The notes: generated by a model not told the origin, from the sequence alone. DNA of 64,000 nucleotides from Gavia stellata (GCF_030936135.1 NC_082595.1:19729930-19793929); one strand, 5' to 3'; positions 53,701 to 62,500 are shown, counted from the stretch's first letter. Made by a program: numbers and translations.

Positions 53701-56700
53701 CCAAGAATAACGACAGTTACTGACACCTTGATAAAACATACTGGATTTTCATCAGTTTCCTACCTAACTACAGATGTAAACACATCGCTAACTTAACCAA
53801 AAATCCACATCAAGTACCCAGGCACCTACCAAATTGCCAACACTGCAGAAAGAAGAGTGTGTTGAATCCCTTAGTCCCCACATTAAACTTGAGTTTGATT
53901 CCACTACCCACCTCAGTAGCGAGGATCCACAAGTTCACTACAGCAAATGAAACAGTTTTTCACCTCTAGAGTTTACTGATGTATACAAACCCAAGTGAAA
54001 GATAACATCAGAAGACAGGGTATTTAAAAATTTAAATTAAAATTTCTATATTAATAAATTTTAAATTGAGAGTCTTAATAAATTTTATTAATAAATATAT
54101 AAATATAATATTATATATTATATATTAAGTATAATAAATATATTATATAAAATACTTCTTAATTAATACATAATAATCTAAATTTAAAAATTAAAAATAC
54201 CCTGACAGAGATGAAGGTTTGAGGAAGAAGTTGATCAAGTCAATGGTCCAATCAAGGTAATAAGTACCACCATACACAGCAGGCACTCAAAAAAAACTTA
54301 AGTCACCTGAAACTGATGCAGCAGAGCCTTCATGGGCACCAAACAATAAAGCTTTGTCTATGCCCAGTTCAACCCTGGGATCTACTTGGGAAGAACCTAG
54401 ACCTGTATGAGCTGTATAGTCCTCACTGCTGCTCTACAGTTGTGAGATGCCCAAACCTATTTGCTCTGGGCTGGATGGAACTGGGATGTAGCGCAGAAGG
54501 CCAACCATATCCTGGGCTGCATCAAAAGAAGCATGGCCAGCAGGTCGAGGGAGGTGATTCTGCCCCTCTATTCTGCTCTGGTGGGATGCCACATGGAGTA
54601 CTACGTCCAGCTCTGGAGACCTCAGCACAGGAAAGAAATGGACCTGTGGGACTGGGTCCAGAGGAGGGCCACAAAAATGATCAGAGGGTTGGAACACCTC
54701 TCCTATGAGCAAAGGCTGAGAGAGTTGGGGTTGTTAAGCCTGGAGAAGACAAGGCTCCAGGGAGACCTTATTGCGGCCTTTCAATCCTTACAGAAGGCTT
54801 ATAAGAAAGATGGGGACAAACTTTTTAGCAGGGCCTGTTGTGATGGAACAAGGGGTAACAGTTTTAAACTAAAAGAGGGTATATTTAGACTAGATATAAG
54901 GAAGAAATTTTTTTATGATGAGGGTGGTGAAACACTGGCACAGGTTGCCCAGAGAGGTGGTAGATGCCCCATCGCTGGAAACATTCAAAGGTCAGGCTGG
55001 ATGGGGCTTTGAGCAATCTGATCTAGTTGAAGATGTTCCTTATTGCAGGGGGGTTGGACTAGATGACTGTTAAAGGTCCCTTCCGACCCAAACTATTCCA
55101 TGATTCTATGATCTGGGCAGGAATCATGGTAGTCACATCATTTGTCTTACGGCCTGCTCCGCTCCAGGCTGGTAGCAAGGGAGGCCCTACAACCCACCGA
55201 GTCCTTCCATTTCTCCAGTGGTAATATCACTATGAGGATGAAGCAATGGCACAAATTTCCTTCCTGAAATTTGCCTAGCATCACATCAGTCATACTAAAG
55301 CTAATGCTGTGGAGCAGGCCATACAGACTACTGGAGCAGCAATCCACAGCAAGCACAGACACGCTCTTCATTGGACCTCTGCCTCTTGAGCCTCCCTTGT
55401 TCGCTGAGTGCTAGAAATCATTCTGTGCTACTTCATACAACTAGGAGAAGTTGAACTACATAAGCTGCCCTTAGATAATGCAGGAAATTGTTGTTAGCAG
55501 AGTTAATCTTTTTCTGTTTATCACCTAAAAAGGAAAATCACTTCTCTCCCCCAACCTTCTTTCTTTCATCAGAAACCACAATGGGTGTAACAGACTACCA
55601 AACAATTAATCCGTTCTAAAATGTTATCCTTGAACTGTATCAACTCATTTCTTAAACATTAAGACTCACAGCCTATTTTGACCCATATATGAACTCAATA
55701 ATCAAAAGGGGGAAAAAAAATTTAAAAATATTGTTTTGAATTGTTCAGCTCAGCCCTGAGTGCACACAGCACTCCCTGCCCCAGCTCTCACACCCTGCAC
55801 CTCTAACCTCCTCACTCACCTCCAGCCTTGCCAGACAGGTACAAACACCATACCCTGTCACTACGACTACTCCCAGACTGACCCACTCATCTTCCATACA
55901 CATTCCCTTCCATTTTCACAAGATGAAGGCTTCTTTATGTGTCCAGGTGCTTTCTCACTAACACTTTATGACCACGGGAAATCCCAAGACTCAGAAGTAG
56001 CAGGCATGACTGTGAGGCAACCTGAATTACCATCCTGGGAGAGTTTAAAGCGCCCTGCAACAGTGATACCAATTGCATAGGGCACTCACCTCATCTTCAG
56101 TATACCCCAAGCTCCAGGTGAGAAAGCACACTCCAAATTGAGAAAAAGTAGGCAATTAATTTAGTTAACTCTGAAACAGTTTTTCTTCCTGAAACCAAAC
56201 ACCTGTGAGCTCTCACAACTGCCTCCTCCCCCCAAAAATCACACTGAGCCAGCAAAAGAGATGGTGCTACAATGCAGGAGTCCCAGTCAACCCTCTCTTT
56301 GTATTCATTTCAATTTCTCCCATCTGCAAAGATGTGGTAAGATTACTGATTTTTTTTTATTTATTTTTTAAACAATGAGGGATGATGATGCTTCTTTACA
56401 GCACAACACCCACAACTCCTCACTACTGAAAGTTTCTAAAACAGAAATAACTGCTGAGACTGAAAAGATTAATGCTGCTCATACATAACAAGAACCTTTA
56501 CAGCTTTGGACCATGCACTTGTCATCTACCTCAAGTTCTATTTCCTATGTCTGAATTCATACAATTCCCAGACCAAACTGTTTACATGAGATTTTAAAAA
56601 AAGCTTAAAAAATTCACATCAATCCAAGTTTGTGAACAGAAATAATGTAGTTTTTCTCCTAAACAGAGAGTATACTCTTGAAGTTCAGGTTACCAATTAG

Positions 56701-56908
56701 GATTTAGGAGACGTGGGTTCAATTCCTAGTTGTTATTTCGATTCCCTGCAGCAGCATACACCTTATCTCCAACCTTACCTTGAGTAGTATGATTACTAAA
56801 TTGAGTTTCATCATCTGAAGTAGAACTGAGGGTTAATCCCAAGTCTTCTATCCTCTTCTTCTGCTTCTTTTGGGGGCTGCTAAATTCAGGTTCTGTCCTT
56901 CTCTTCAT
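32620..56908 (-). CDS. CMTR1: CMTR1, cap-specific mRNA (nucleoside-2'-O-)-methyltransferase 1 (whole gene, 23 coding exons)
   Basis: CMTR1 transfers methyl from S-adenosylmethionine to the ribose 2'-O of the first transcribed nucleotide of capped RNA, turning cap-0 into cap-1 in the nucleus. The 23 exons sum to 2,496 nt, giving 831 residues (human 835). Every junction is in frame. Domains in order: basic nuclear localisation region (2-19), acidic Ser-rich stretch (44-58), G-patch (about 92-136), RrmJ/FtsJ methyltransferase (about 227-446), inactive guanylyltransferase-like domain (about 556-725) and WW domain (about 752-787). The SAM-binding motif DVCAGPGG is at 271-278. The catalytic Lys-Asp-Lys triad is intact at K235, D360 and K400, four less than human 239/364/404. 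The enzyme should therefore be active. Known partners of the family are RNA polymerase II's C-terminal domain (WW) and DHX15 (G-patch). Introns hold several CR1 copies and an AT-rich inverted-repeat element. Confidence 0.97.
34495..34603 (-). CDS. CMTR1: CMTR1 coding exon 22 (WW domain)
   Basis: Residues 752-787 plus two bases of 788. Contains [10 protein letters not shown] and [15 protein letters not shown], the WW fold that in the family binds the phosphorylated RNA polymerase II tail. Acceptor TCTGCAAG (AAG rather than CAG), donor TTTCA|GTGAGT. Confidence 0.95.
35144..35256 (-). CDS. CMTR1: CMTR1 coding exon 21
   Basis: Residues 714-751 plus the first base of 752. Encodes MKIIKSSGG, then [20 protein letters not shown], conserved in the end of the guanylyltransferase-like domain and the linker to WW. 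Acceptor ATCTAG, donor AATG|GTAGGA. Confidence 0.95.
35839..35886 (-). CDS. CMTR1: CMTR1 coding exon 20 (48 nt)
   Basis: The smallest coding exon; completes R698 and encodes [15 protein letters not shown]. On the sense strand an 18-T run lies about 28-45 nt upstream, before the CCCCCCAG acceptor. Donor GAG|GTAAGT. Confidence 0.93.
37351..37419 (-). CDS. CMTR1: CMTR1 coding exon 19
   Basis: Completes R675 and encodes 676-697 ([20 protein letters not shown]...) in the guanylyltransferase-like domain. Acceptor TTCATTCAG, donor CCG|GTGAGT. Confidence 0.95.
38054..38145 (-). CDS. CMTR1: CMTR1 coding exon 18
   Basis: Residues 645-674 plus two bases of 675: [20 protein letters not shown], then [11 protein letters not shown] 183-codon open frame on the + strand over this area is an antisense shadow. 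Acceptor TTCCTAG, donor AGAG|GTATGT. Confidence 0.95.
38854..38976 (-). CDS. CMTR1: CMTR1 coding exon 17
   Basis: Residues 604-644, with [15 protein letters not shown] and [20 protein letters not shown]. Both borders are phase 0. Acceptor ACACAG, donor GAG|GTAGGA. Confidence 0.95.
39458..39589 (-). CDS. CMTR1: CMTR1 coding exon 16
   Basis: Residues 560-603, opening the guanylyltransferase-like domain ([14 protein letters not shown], then [18 protein letters not shown]). Acceptor CTTTAG, donor GGG|GTAAGT. Confidence 0.95.
39764..39832 (-). CDS. CMTR1: CMTR1 coding exon 15
   Basis: Residues 537-559 ([20 protein letters not shown] and LIQ), linker between the two enzyme folds. Acceptor TTTTCAG, donor CAG|GTGAGA. 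Confidence 0.95.
40491..40548 (-). CDS. CMTR1: CMTR1 coding exon 14
   Basis: Completes T517 and encodes 518-536 ([19 protein letters not shown]). Acceptor TTCTCTAG, donor GGG|GTAAGT. Confidence 0.94.
41516..41572 (-). CDS. CMTR1: CMTR1 coding exon 13
   Basis: Completes N498 and encodes 499-516 ([18 protein letters not shown]) plus two bases of 517. Acceptor CTTTCAG, donor CAC|GTGAGT, so the last exon base is C rather than the usual G. Confidence 0.93.
41984..42163 (-). CDS. CMTR1: CMTR1 coding exon 12
   Basis: Completes R438 and encodes 439-497. Visible blocks are [19 protein letters not shown] and [14 protein letters not shown]. This lies at the end of the methyltransferase domain. Acceptor CTGCAG, donor AAAA|GTGAGT. 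Confidence 0.95.
42700..42832 (-). CDS. CMTR1: CMTR1 coding exon 11 (catalytic Lys)
   Basis: Completes G394 and encodes 395-437, including [11 protein letters not shown] with K400, the third catalytic residue (human K404). A hydrophobic stretch [11 protein letters not shown] is the conserved core strand and helix. Acceptor TTTCCAG, donor GAGAG|GTGAGA. Confidence 0.96.
44073..44169 (-). CDS. CMTR1: CMTR1 coding exon 10
   Basis: Residues 362-393 plus one base ([17 protein letters not shown], then [15 protein letters not shown]). Acceptor TTTGCAG, donor ACAG|GTATGT. Confidence 0.95.
44416..44534 (-). CDS. CMTR1: CMTR1 coding exon 9 (catalytic Asp)
   Basis: Completes G322 and encodes 323-361: [16 protein letters not shown] and, at its end, HFLMADG with D360 (human D364). 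The donor after GGG is GTTGGT, clearly weaker than others in this gene; joining here restores the family sequence ADGGFSV. Confidence 0.9.
46240..46667 (+). mobile_element. CR1 LINE, 3' fragment in a CMTR1 intron
   Basis: About 430 bp, well preserved, antisense to CMTR1. It begins at 'ggagcacctccccatgagga', runs through 'ggagaccttatagcagcctt' and 'gaagaaattctttactgtga', and ends in 'ggttggaactagatgatttt' followed by 'attctatgat'. 5'-truncated, no intact frame. Confidence 0.93.
47028..47226 (-). CDS. CMTR1: CMTR1 coding exon 8 (SAM-binding motif)
   Basis: Residues 256-321 plus one base. Contains the methyltransferase motif I ([18 protein letters not shown]) and [19 protein letters not shown]. 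Acceptor TTTGCAG, donor TATG|GTATGT. It is the longest coding exon. Confidence 0.97.
47435..47507 (-). CDS. CMTR1: CMTR1 coding exon 7 (first catalytic Lys)
   Basis: Completes R231 and encodes 232-255: [20 protein letters not shown]235 corresponds to human K239, the first residue of the catalytic triad. Acceptor TTCACAG, donor GGG|GTGAGG. Confidence 0.96.
47612..47706 (-). CDS. CMTR1: CMTR1 coding exon 6
   Basis: Residues 200-230 plus two bases of 231 ([20 protein letters not shown], then [11 protein letters not shown]), leading into the methyltransferase fold. Acceptor GTGCAG, donor ACAG|GTTTGC. Confidence 0.96.
48365..48436 (-). CDS. CMTR1: CMTR1 coding exon 5
   Basis: Residues 176-199 ([20 protein letters not shown] and LQCK). 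Both borders phase 0. Acceptor TTCCAG, donor AAG|GTGAGT. Confidence 0.95.
48490..49092 (+). mobile_element. Old CR1 LINE 3' fragment filling a CMTR1 intron
   Basis: Antisense to CMTR1 and more diverged than the 46-kb copy. Marker blocks are 'gtgtagccagcaggctgagg', 'gggccaccaagatgacgagg', and 'ttccctccagcctaggttat' near the end. Remnants of the ORF2 C-terminal frame can be read with interruptions. It occupies most of this 732-nt intron. Confidence 0.8.
49169..49261 (-). CDS. CMTR1: CMTR1 coding exon 4
   Basis: Residues 145-175 ([19 protein letters not shown], then [12 protein letters not shown]). Acceptor TTTGCAG, donor AAG|GTAATT. Confidence 0.95.
50640..50798 (-). CDS. CMTR1: CMTR1 coding exon 3 (G-patch domain)
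   Basis: Residues 92-144. Shows the G-patch pattern [15 protein letters not shown] with its spaced glycines, followed by [14 protein letters not shown]. In the family this region recruits the helicase DHX15. Acceptor TTTGTAG, donor GAG|GTAAGT. Confidence 0.96.
53163..53305 (-). CDS. CMTR1: CMTR1 coding exon 2
   Basis: Completes E44 and encodes 45-91: a Ser/Asp-rich acidic run ([15 protein letters not shown]), then [20 protein letters not shown], which is near-invariant in vertebrate CMTR1. Acceptor TTTTCAG, donor ATG|GTAGGT. Confidence 0.95.
54016..54204. repeat. AT-rich inverted-repeat element, MITE-like
   Basis: The 189-bp block starts CAGGGTATTT and ends AAATACCCTG, a perfect terminal inverted repeat of 10 bp that extends imperfectly through about 25 bp (TTAAAAATTTAAAT versus its complement). 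The inside is almost pure A/T, with many nested palindromes (for example TATATTATATATTAAG). It could fold into a long hairpin. The flanks do not show an obvious identical target-site duplication, so it may be a degraded non-autonomous DNA transposon or an expanded palindromic AT repeat. It lies in the CMTR1 intron between coding exons 1 and 2. Confidence 0.6.
54485..55112 (+). mobile_element. CR1 LINE with open ORF2 C-terminal frame, in a CMTR1 intron
   Basis: The longest and best-kept CR1 copy here, antisense to CMTR1. One frame stays open from upstream of the element to 55,012 and reads the end of the CR1 ORF2 protein ([16 protein letters not shown], then [20 protein letters not shown]). 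The 3' end has 'ggggttggactagatgactg' and 'tgattctatgat'. The reverse-transcriptase core and endonuclease are missing, so it cannot move by itself. Confidence 0.93.
56779..56908 (-). CDS. CMTR1: CMTR1 coding exon 1 (start codon, nuclear localisation)
   Basis: Residues 1-43 plus one base. Starts MKRRTEPEF with a basic cluster KKQKKR at 14-19 that forms the nuclear localisation signal, then SSTSDDE. The ATG is 5 nt inside the exon, which begins at 56,913 after a TTTCAG acceptor. Donor CAAG|GTAAGG. Confidence 0.95.
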
Positions 56909-57689
56909 TTTTGCTGAAAGAAGATGGTAAACATTAAGCAAATTAACTTTCTCCTGCATGCTGAAGCGTAAGGCGCAGCAGCATGGCGGCATAGATCATT
57001 TTACGGACTATTCAGTATTATGCTTCTCAACTTAAGTTTGCTCTAGGTAGAAGTATTGGCTTCTTTTGAACCTACCTTTTTCAATAGCTAGTCTAACTAA
57101 ACAAACACAAAATCCTTGCAGAAGCTTCCCTATTACTGATTACTTGAATTTCAAATCGTTTTTACTTACCATTAAATGCTAGTAGATGAAGACAACCCAG
57201 ACATCAGCACTTAGATAACTTCAATATACAACAGTTGGTTACTACTACTGAATCAAAGATACATTTTATCCAAACACAACCAAAAAATGAGGAAATAAGA
57301 TCAATCCAATGGAGAATATGCAAGGTGGAAAGAGACTCAGAGCACCTCTGACATCACCTCTGCAAATATTAATTAATAAAAGAGCTTTCCTACATGACTT
57401 CTATAGCAGAACTTTATTAAATACATGTGCTCGAGTTGGGGGATGTTTGTGTTTTTCACCAGGAATCACTGGCAAGATATCAAGCTTCTGGATGTGGCTG
57501 ATAAACTTTGCCTAAACCCAGAGAAAGGACTAACACTTAAGATAGAGTTAATAGAAGCTAGCTGGGAAGGCCTACAGAGGACAAGAACCAAGGAACAGGA
57601 AAGCAGGTGAAAATGAAAAGGCACAGATGCCTAGAGCACTAGCTAATCCTCCCTGCTATTGATAAATATTATTCTACATAGGAATGCTG

Positions 57690-57960
57690 GGCTAGAAAAG
57701 ATGCCCCAGGTCACCAGTTCTAACCCTCTGTTGTCAAACTTATTTCCACAGACGCATGCAGGGCAGCTTAAGACCAATTCCTTTACTCATCCCTATGACT
57801 CTGACTGCAGAATCATCCCACAACTTCACTGTGCTACGGCTGAGACATTACACTTCCACCAGAAGTTCATTTGCAGCCAACTCATATTTATCTGCTCTTG
57901 TGTCAATTTAGGGTGGTTTTTTCCTTGCTTGCTCATCTCGGACAAACTGAGAGCGATTTT
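57690..57960 (-). mobile_element. Ancient CR1-like LINE fragment, reverse orientation
   Basis: The + strand resembles the reverse complement of an old CR1 3' region: 'caccagttctaaccctctgt' near one end, then 'cagccaactcatatttatct', 'gctcttgtgtcaattt' and 'actgagagcgatttt'. It lies in the first, non-coding-to-coding intron of CMTR1, in the sense direction. Strongly diverged; limits approximate. Confidence 0.45.
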
Positions 57961-58571
57961 CTGTTTCTTCTGAGAAACCCTCTTATTAGGTTAACACACT
58001 TTCCGTCCTCCACTGCTAGCTTCCTCTCGAGATCTCCACCCTCTCAACCCTGCTAAGGGTCCCTTAGCACATCCGTTTTCCTGCTAGATTTCAAACGACG
58101 CGAAATTCACGGCACGGTAAGCGACGCCCCGTCCCGCGGGGGGCACGCAGCTGTGCGGGGAAGCCCCTCCGCAGCACAGCCCGCAAGGGACTCCACCGCC
58201 CGCGCTGGGCCAGCGCGCAGCACCCCTCCGAGCGCCCCGCCAGCGCCTTCCGGGCACAGCTTTTGCTGGCTAGACACCGCGGCCTGCGGCCCGCTCCTCA
58301 GCCAGCCTCACTCAGGTCGCACCCGCCGCCCCGAGGGTGGGTCGGTCCGCCCGCCCGGGGGCCCCGCAGCCCCCCACTCCCGGTACCAGAGGCTACGCAA
58401 GTCGGCGGCGGGTTGCGGGCGCAGCGGGCCGAGCCGCGGGCCCCCCCAGGCCGAGAGCAGGCGGCAGGGAGGCCGCGGGAGCTGCCGGCGGCCGCGCCCC
58501 GCGCTGACCCGCACGCGCGCGCTGGGAGCGGGGCCCGCGGACAGCGCTCCGCTGGACCGGGCGGCACTCAC

Positions 58572-58850
58572 GGCAGAGGAGGGGGCGGGGCGGGGGCAGG
58601 CGGGTTGCGGGTTGCTCCGGCCGGCTCCGTCTCCCGAGGGCCCAGCGGCCGCGGCGAGGTGGGGGGGGGACACCCGAGACCGTTCCTGCGCCGCCACCGG
58701 CGGTTTCGTTTCCCCGCTCGGAGGCGCCGCCGTCGCCGCCCCCGCCCCACCCCCTCCTGCGGGTCCTCCCCAGCCCGGCGGCGCGCGACAGTGACGCACC
58801 GCCCGCACCGGCACCGAGGGGCCTGTTCCCGCAGGCGCGCCGCGGGCAGC
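58572..58850 (-). other. CMTR1: Probable 5' non-coding exon of CMTR1
   Basis: The donor CTGCC|GTGAGTG on the - strand is the best splice donor in the CpG island and can pair with the acceptor 5 nt before the CMTR1 ATG. The donor edge is the supported part. The upstream (right) edge, which is the transcription start, is a guess placed just below the ETS site. Confidence 0.45.
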
Positions 58851-58854
58851 CTCA

Positions 58855-58865
58855 ACCCGGAAGTG
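58855..58865 (+). promoter_or_regulatory. ETS/GABP-type site (ACCCGGAAGTG)
   Basis: Perfect CCGGAAGTG core, the sequence bound by GABPA and other ETS factors in housekeeping CpG-island promoters. It lies close to the likely CMTR1 transcription start. Confidence 0.65.
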
Positions 58866-58897
58866 GGCCCGACGCCCCCCCTGCAAGGCCCCTTCAG

Positions 58898-58910
58898 GTC
58901 GCTAAGCAAC
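58898..58910 (+). promoter_or_regulatory. RFX-like X-box (GTCGCTAAGCAAC)
   Basis: Fits the imperfect palindrome GTNRCY-N-RGYAAC bound by RFX factors, with a one-base spacer. It is 33 bp from the ETS site in the same promoter. Confidence 0.45.
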
Positions 58911-59010
58911 GCCGGCGGTGCAGCGGCATGGCGGCCGGCAGGGCCGCCCCGTCCCGCCGCCGGGCGTGGGCCGCCCCGCTCTGCCCTGTCCTGCCCTGCC
59001 CGCTACGAGC

Positions 59011-59040
59011 GGGGCGGGGCGGGGCGGGGCGGGGCGGGGC
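59011..59040 (+). repeat. (GGGGC)6 tract, G-quadruplex candidate
   Basis: Six perfect GGGGC units give six runs of four G with one-base loops on the + strand, well above the minimum for an intramolecular G-quadruplex. The tract also offers overlapping Sp1-type GC boxes. It lies at the outer edge of the CMTR1 CpG island. Confidence 0.9.
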
Positions 59041-59115
59041 GCGGCGCAAGCCACGGGCAGGGTCCGGCTCTCTGGGAAAGCTGGTAGCCGGCGGCCTCAG
59101 TCCTTCCCGATGGAG

Positions 59116-59575
59116 GTGAGGTAGGTGTGCATAGGGTGAAAATATATTGAAATTCTATGTAAAATATTGTAATTTTTGTAAATATATTGTATTTAAAAAA
59201 AAGTATATAAAGTGTGTTAACGCACAAGTAATTCAGCCACCGCCTTAAAAGTGGCACTTTCTAAGAAAACCACCTTTTTTTATGATTCCGAAGGAGACCT
59301 ACCTAACAGCACCCCCACCTTAGCGGTGACCGCAGGCAGCACGCCCCGAGCCCTGCTCAGGGGGCTGCGCTGCCTGCCCTGCCATCCTCACTGGAAATGT
59401 CATTACTCCTACAACCAGCAAGGTTTCCTAAGAAACTGTCTGCCTACAGGAAAGCCTATAGCCTACTCACCACCGGGCACTTCACCATTAACTAACTACA
59501 GCTCCGTTACCTGAGCAGAGCCAGAACGGGTTTATGTAAGGCCAGTGATAATAAAGCTTTTCACACAATAAAAGC
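59116..59575 (+). other. Possible short divergent transcript beside the CMTR1 promoter
   Basis: Right of the island the sequence turns abruptly AT-rich (about 59,120-59,220). An 87-codon + strand frame then runs from 59,251 to 59,514, and two AATAAA signals follow. The frame's product matches nothing I know and has no recognisable domain. The case for a transcript rests only on the order promoter, open frame, poly(A) signals. Confidence 0.15.
59550..59572 (+). terminator. Pair of AATAAA poly(A) signals
   Basis: Two canonical AATAAA hexamers whose starts are 17 bp apart on the + strand. No transcript is known to reach them; they could end a promoter-divergent RNA or be chance in AT-rich DNA. 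Confidence 0.3.
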
Positions 59576-62500
59576 CTAATACATGTCTATAGGTTATTGC
59601 GCTGTCTTGTACTTCGCATTAAGCTTGAAACCCAGGGGCACAGAGCTCAGTACACAGGCATGAATGCTTAATCTTAAAAACCAAAACAAACACAGTACCA
59701 CCAAGGGACAGGAGTATACTATGTGGGAAGTGTAGTTTATGATTATCTAGTTGCCGTAAGGTATGTGTCTATGTGAAGTTACAGCAAAAGAGACTGGCAG
59801 GAGGGAAGAAAGACTATGAGCACAAGACAAAACACTGACTAGTTAGAGCATATCTTTGGAAAAAAACACTGACATGGGAGGGGGGCAGGGCACGGCCAGA
59901 TTATTAAATTGCCTGTTACATGTTCTGCAAAGTTAAATGACAGTTGTTGTTAAGGCTCACCAAGCACTAACGTGGCAGATTACACATGCAAGAGAAAAGC
60001 AATTGTCAGGCTGATCTTGGAACCCATAGATGTGCAGGAGTTAAACAGCACACCGTCCCTCTGTGATGGCCCCCTTCCGCAATCCATTAGCACTCCTTCC
60101 CAGCTATTCCTGCTGATACTAATAAACAATAATTTGCTCTGAAAAGTGTTTGATTATCACACAATATGACAGCTATCTTCCAACAGAAAGCATCAAGTCT
60201 TGAACCTGCATCAAGCCTGCTGTGCATCAGCTGCAACTAGCTCAAAGTTATAACCTAAACCCTGGATGCGAGACCGGAAGTGCTTGATGCCATCCCAAGA
60301 CAGATAATAGTTCAGGGTATGACATCTCCAAGGGGACATTCAGATGTACAATCAAGTAGAAGAAAACATCCAGACCTTAGACCAAAGGAGAGCGCTGTAT
60401 TAGAAGTTTCCAGAAGCTCAATAGTTCGCCTGACACTTCTGTATGTCTAGTCATCAGCTCTGTATCCGATAGTAGTTTTACTGAGGAATTTAGTGAACTG
60501 GGAGGAAAGGTCTGCTTTTGTCAGTGCAATGTTTTTGCAAGTGAACAGTGTTATTACTTAACCTCTCTCCTTGACCCTTACGCACTATGCACCTACCAGT
60601 AGCAGTGGAAATGGTCTGGTATACCACTTATGTTCTTCATATTCTAGTGAAAGGAGGACACACTCAGAAATCATGCCGAAGAACTACTCTGTTACTAGAA
60701 GTAGTATTATCCTTCTCTGGAATATGCATAAACACCAGCATAACAAAATAAATATATTTAGCAAAATGAAACAAGCAAAAAAAATGCAGCAACATGGAAG
60801 AGATACACAGTAGAAGAATTTGCAGTCCCAGGTAACCAGAGTGTTTTCCTCCTACTCCTCTTCATTGGGAATGCCGTTCCAATGTCAGCCTATTTCACAA
60901 GCGTTTTGAGGAACCCTTTTCTCTCAGACATCATAGAGAGCATATATATATTCACAAAAGAAAAACTTTTAAGAGCACATATAGAAAATTAACATTAAAC
61001 GGGAAAGAGGAAAACTCAAGATGTAATGAGTCCTTCACAAGAAGAAACCTTACACTAATGTTTTAAGAAAGTTGCCTGGCCCACAGATCAGATCTACCTC
61101 CCCTGTTTAAGTCCTACCAATCAAATCTGTCAGAATGCACTACTTACTTAGGACAGCAGCATCATTCATGCACCTTTTCAATGGGATCTTTCTGTAGTGG
61201 AAGAAGATAAGAGGTATGATTGTATCTACTCAATTACCGTTAGGATAGCCACAGGCTTGAAGAGTTGGGTTGTCTTTTATCAATTCCTGAATACACAAGT
61301 CTTTCAAATAACTTTAAAATAGTCACACTGCTTATAGCAATCAAAACAAGAAGCAAAGTCATTAAAAAGAGATAGTCTCTGTTTTCCCAAAAAAATCTAA
61401 GACAACTAGGAGAAAGACATTCATCTCAGTGGTTGCACCAAGGAAGACTAATGCAGAAATGGATTTATATTTTCCTTCTTAAACAAAATAAACACAGAAA
61501 CAAGAAAGTACATACAAATAGCCAAAGAAATATTACAGATGAGAGGGGCTTTCCCCATCCTCTTCTCTCAGTGTAAAACAGTCCTTTCCATCTAACAGCT
61601 AAGTCAAAAGCATACGCCACTGAAAATGGAACTTCATAAACAAATTCATAATAGGATGAGGCAAGACTTGCTCAGTCTCTCAGGGATGAGTGATTTGCTG
61701 TGAGCATCAACAGCAATGTTTTGTAAACAATAAAACTAAATGCTTCCTTCTGTGCCTTGTGGTTGCCTAGAGATGCTGCTTTCCTACCCTGCCAACAGGA
61801 CATTTCACTGATTCAGATAGCAGCACTTCTGAAGAGGCAGAGGTTCCTCTCTGCTGCTAACAAGAACCAGAGGTGTTTCTGAAGTCATTGCTAATAACTT
61901 CTGGATGCACTGCTTCCCAATTCTAAAAGCCTTTATGCAAAATCCTCAAGAGGGAACAAACTAAAGATACTATATGAAAAGAACACTAGCTAAGGAATTC
62001 TGGAACGTTTAACCTCCTCCATCCCTAACAGAAAATTACTAACATCAACAGAGCAAACTGATGGCCAGCAGCTCAGCTTACAGTGCATTTAGGCACTTAA
62101 GGCTGACAGGGTCCATAACCCACCCTTTGTTACCTTTACAGCCAGAGGCCTGGGATGACTCTAGCTGTCATATGAAATTCAAGAGGAAAACCCACATTGG
62201 CACTTTTTCCTGATATACCTCTCCTGCCTGCTGGTGGGGATGGTCAAGTTCTCAAATAGCTTGGGCTATTCCCTCTGCTGCCTGAAATAAGGGAAGCTGA
62301 TGCACACATTTAAAGTCATCATTCACTAAGGAAAGAGCAGTGACGCATACAAACTATTACATTACACTGAGCAGGTCACAAGCAATCATGGAAGCCTAGG
62401 TTTTGTATATCAACCATCTAGCTAACGGCAGTTTGTTCTCTCACAATCCAAATTTTGTTTTAGAGATCAAGCTTATGTACATTCATTTAAAAAATAAGGT

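Larger units (their letters stand above)
58090..59115. promoter_or_regulatory. CMTR1: CpG-island promoter of CMTR1
   Basis: A sharply bounded GC- and CpG-rich block upstream of the first coding exon. On the - strand it holds a consensus donor site for a non-coding first exon, an ETS site, an RFX-like X-box, a TGACGCA half-CRE and GC boxes. No TATA box is evident. Several long open frames in it (up to 274 codons) reflect base composition only. On the + side it could also fire a divergent transcript. Confidence 0.85.

Noticed and set aside
58263-59087. 274-codon + frame and its overlapping partners in the CMTR1 CpG island
   Set aside because: Pro/Arg/Gly-rich product of CpG-rich DNA without stops; covers the promoter and the non-coding first exon of CMTR1.
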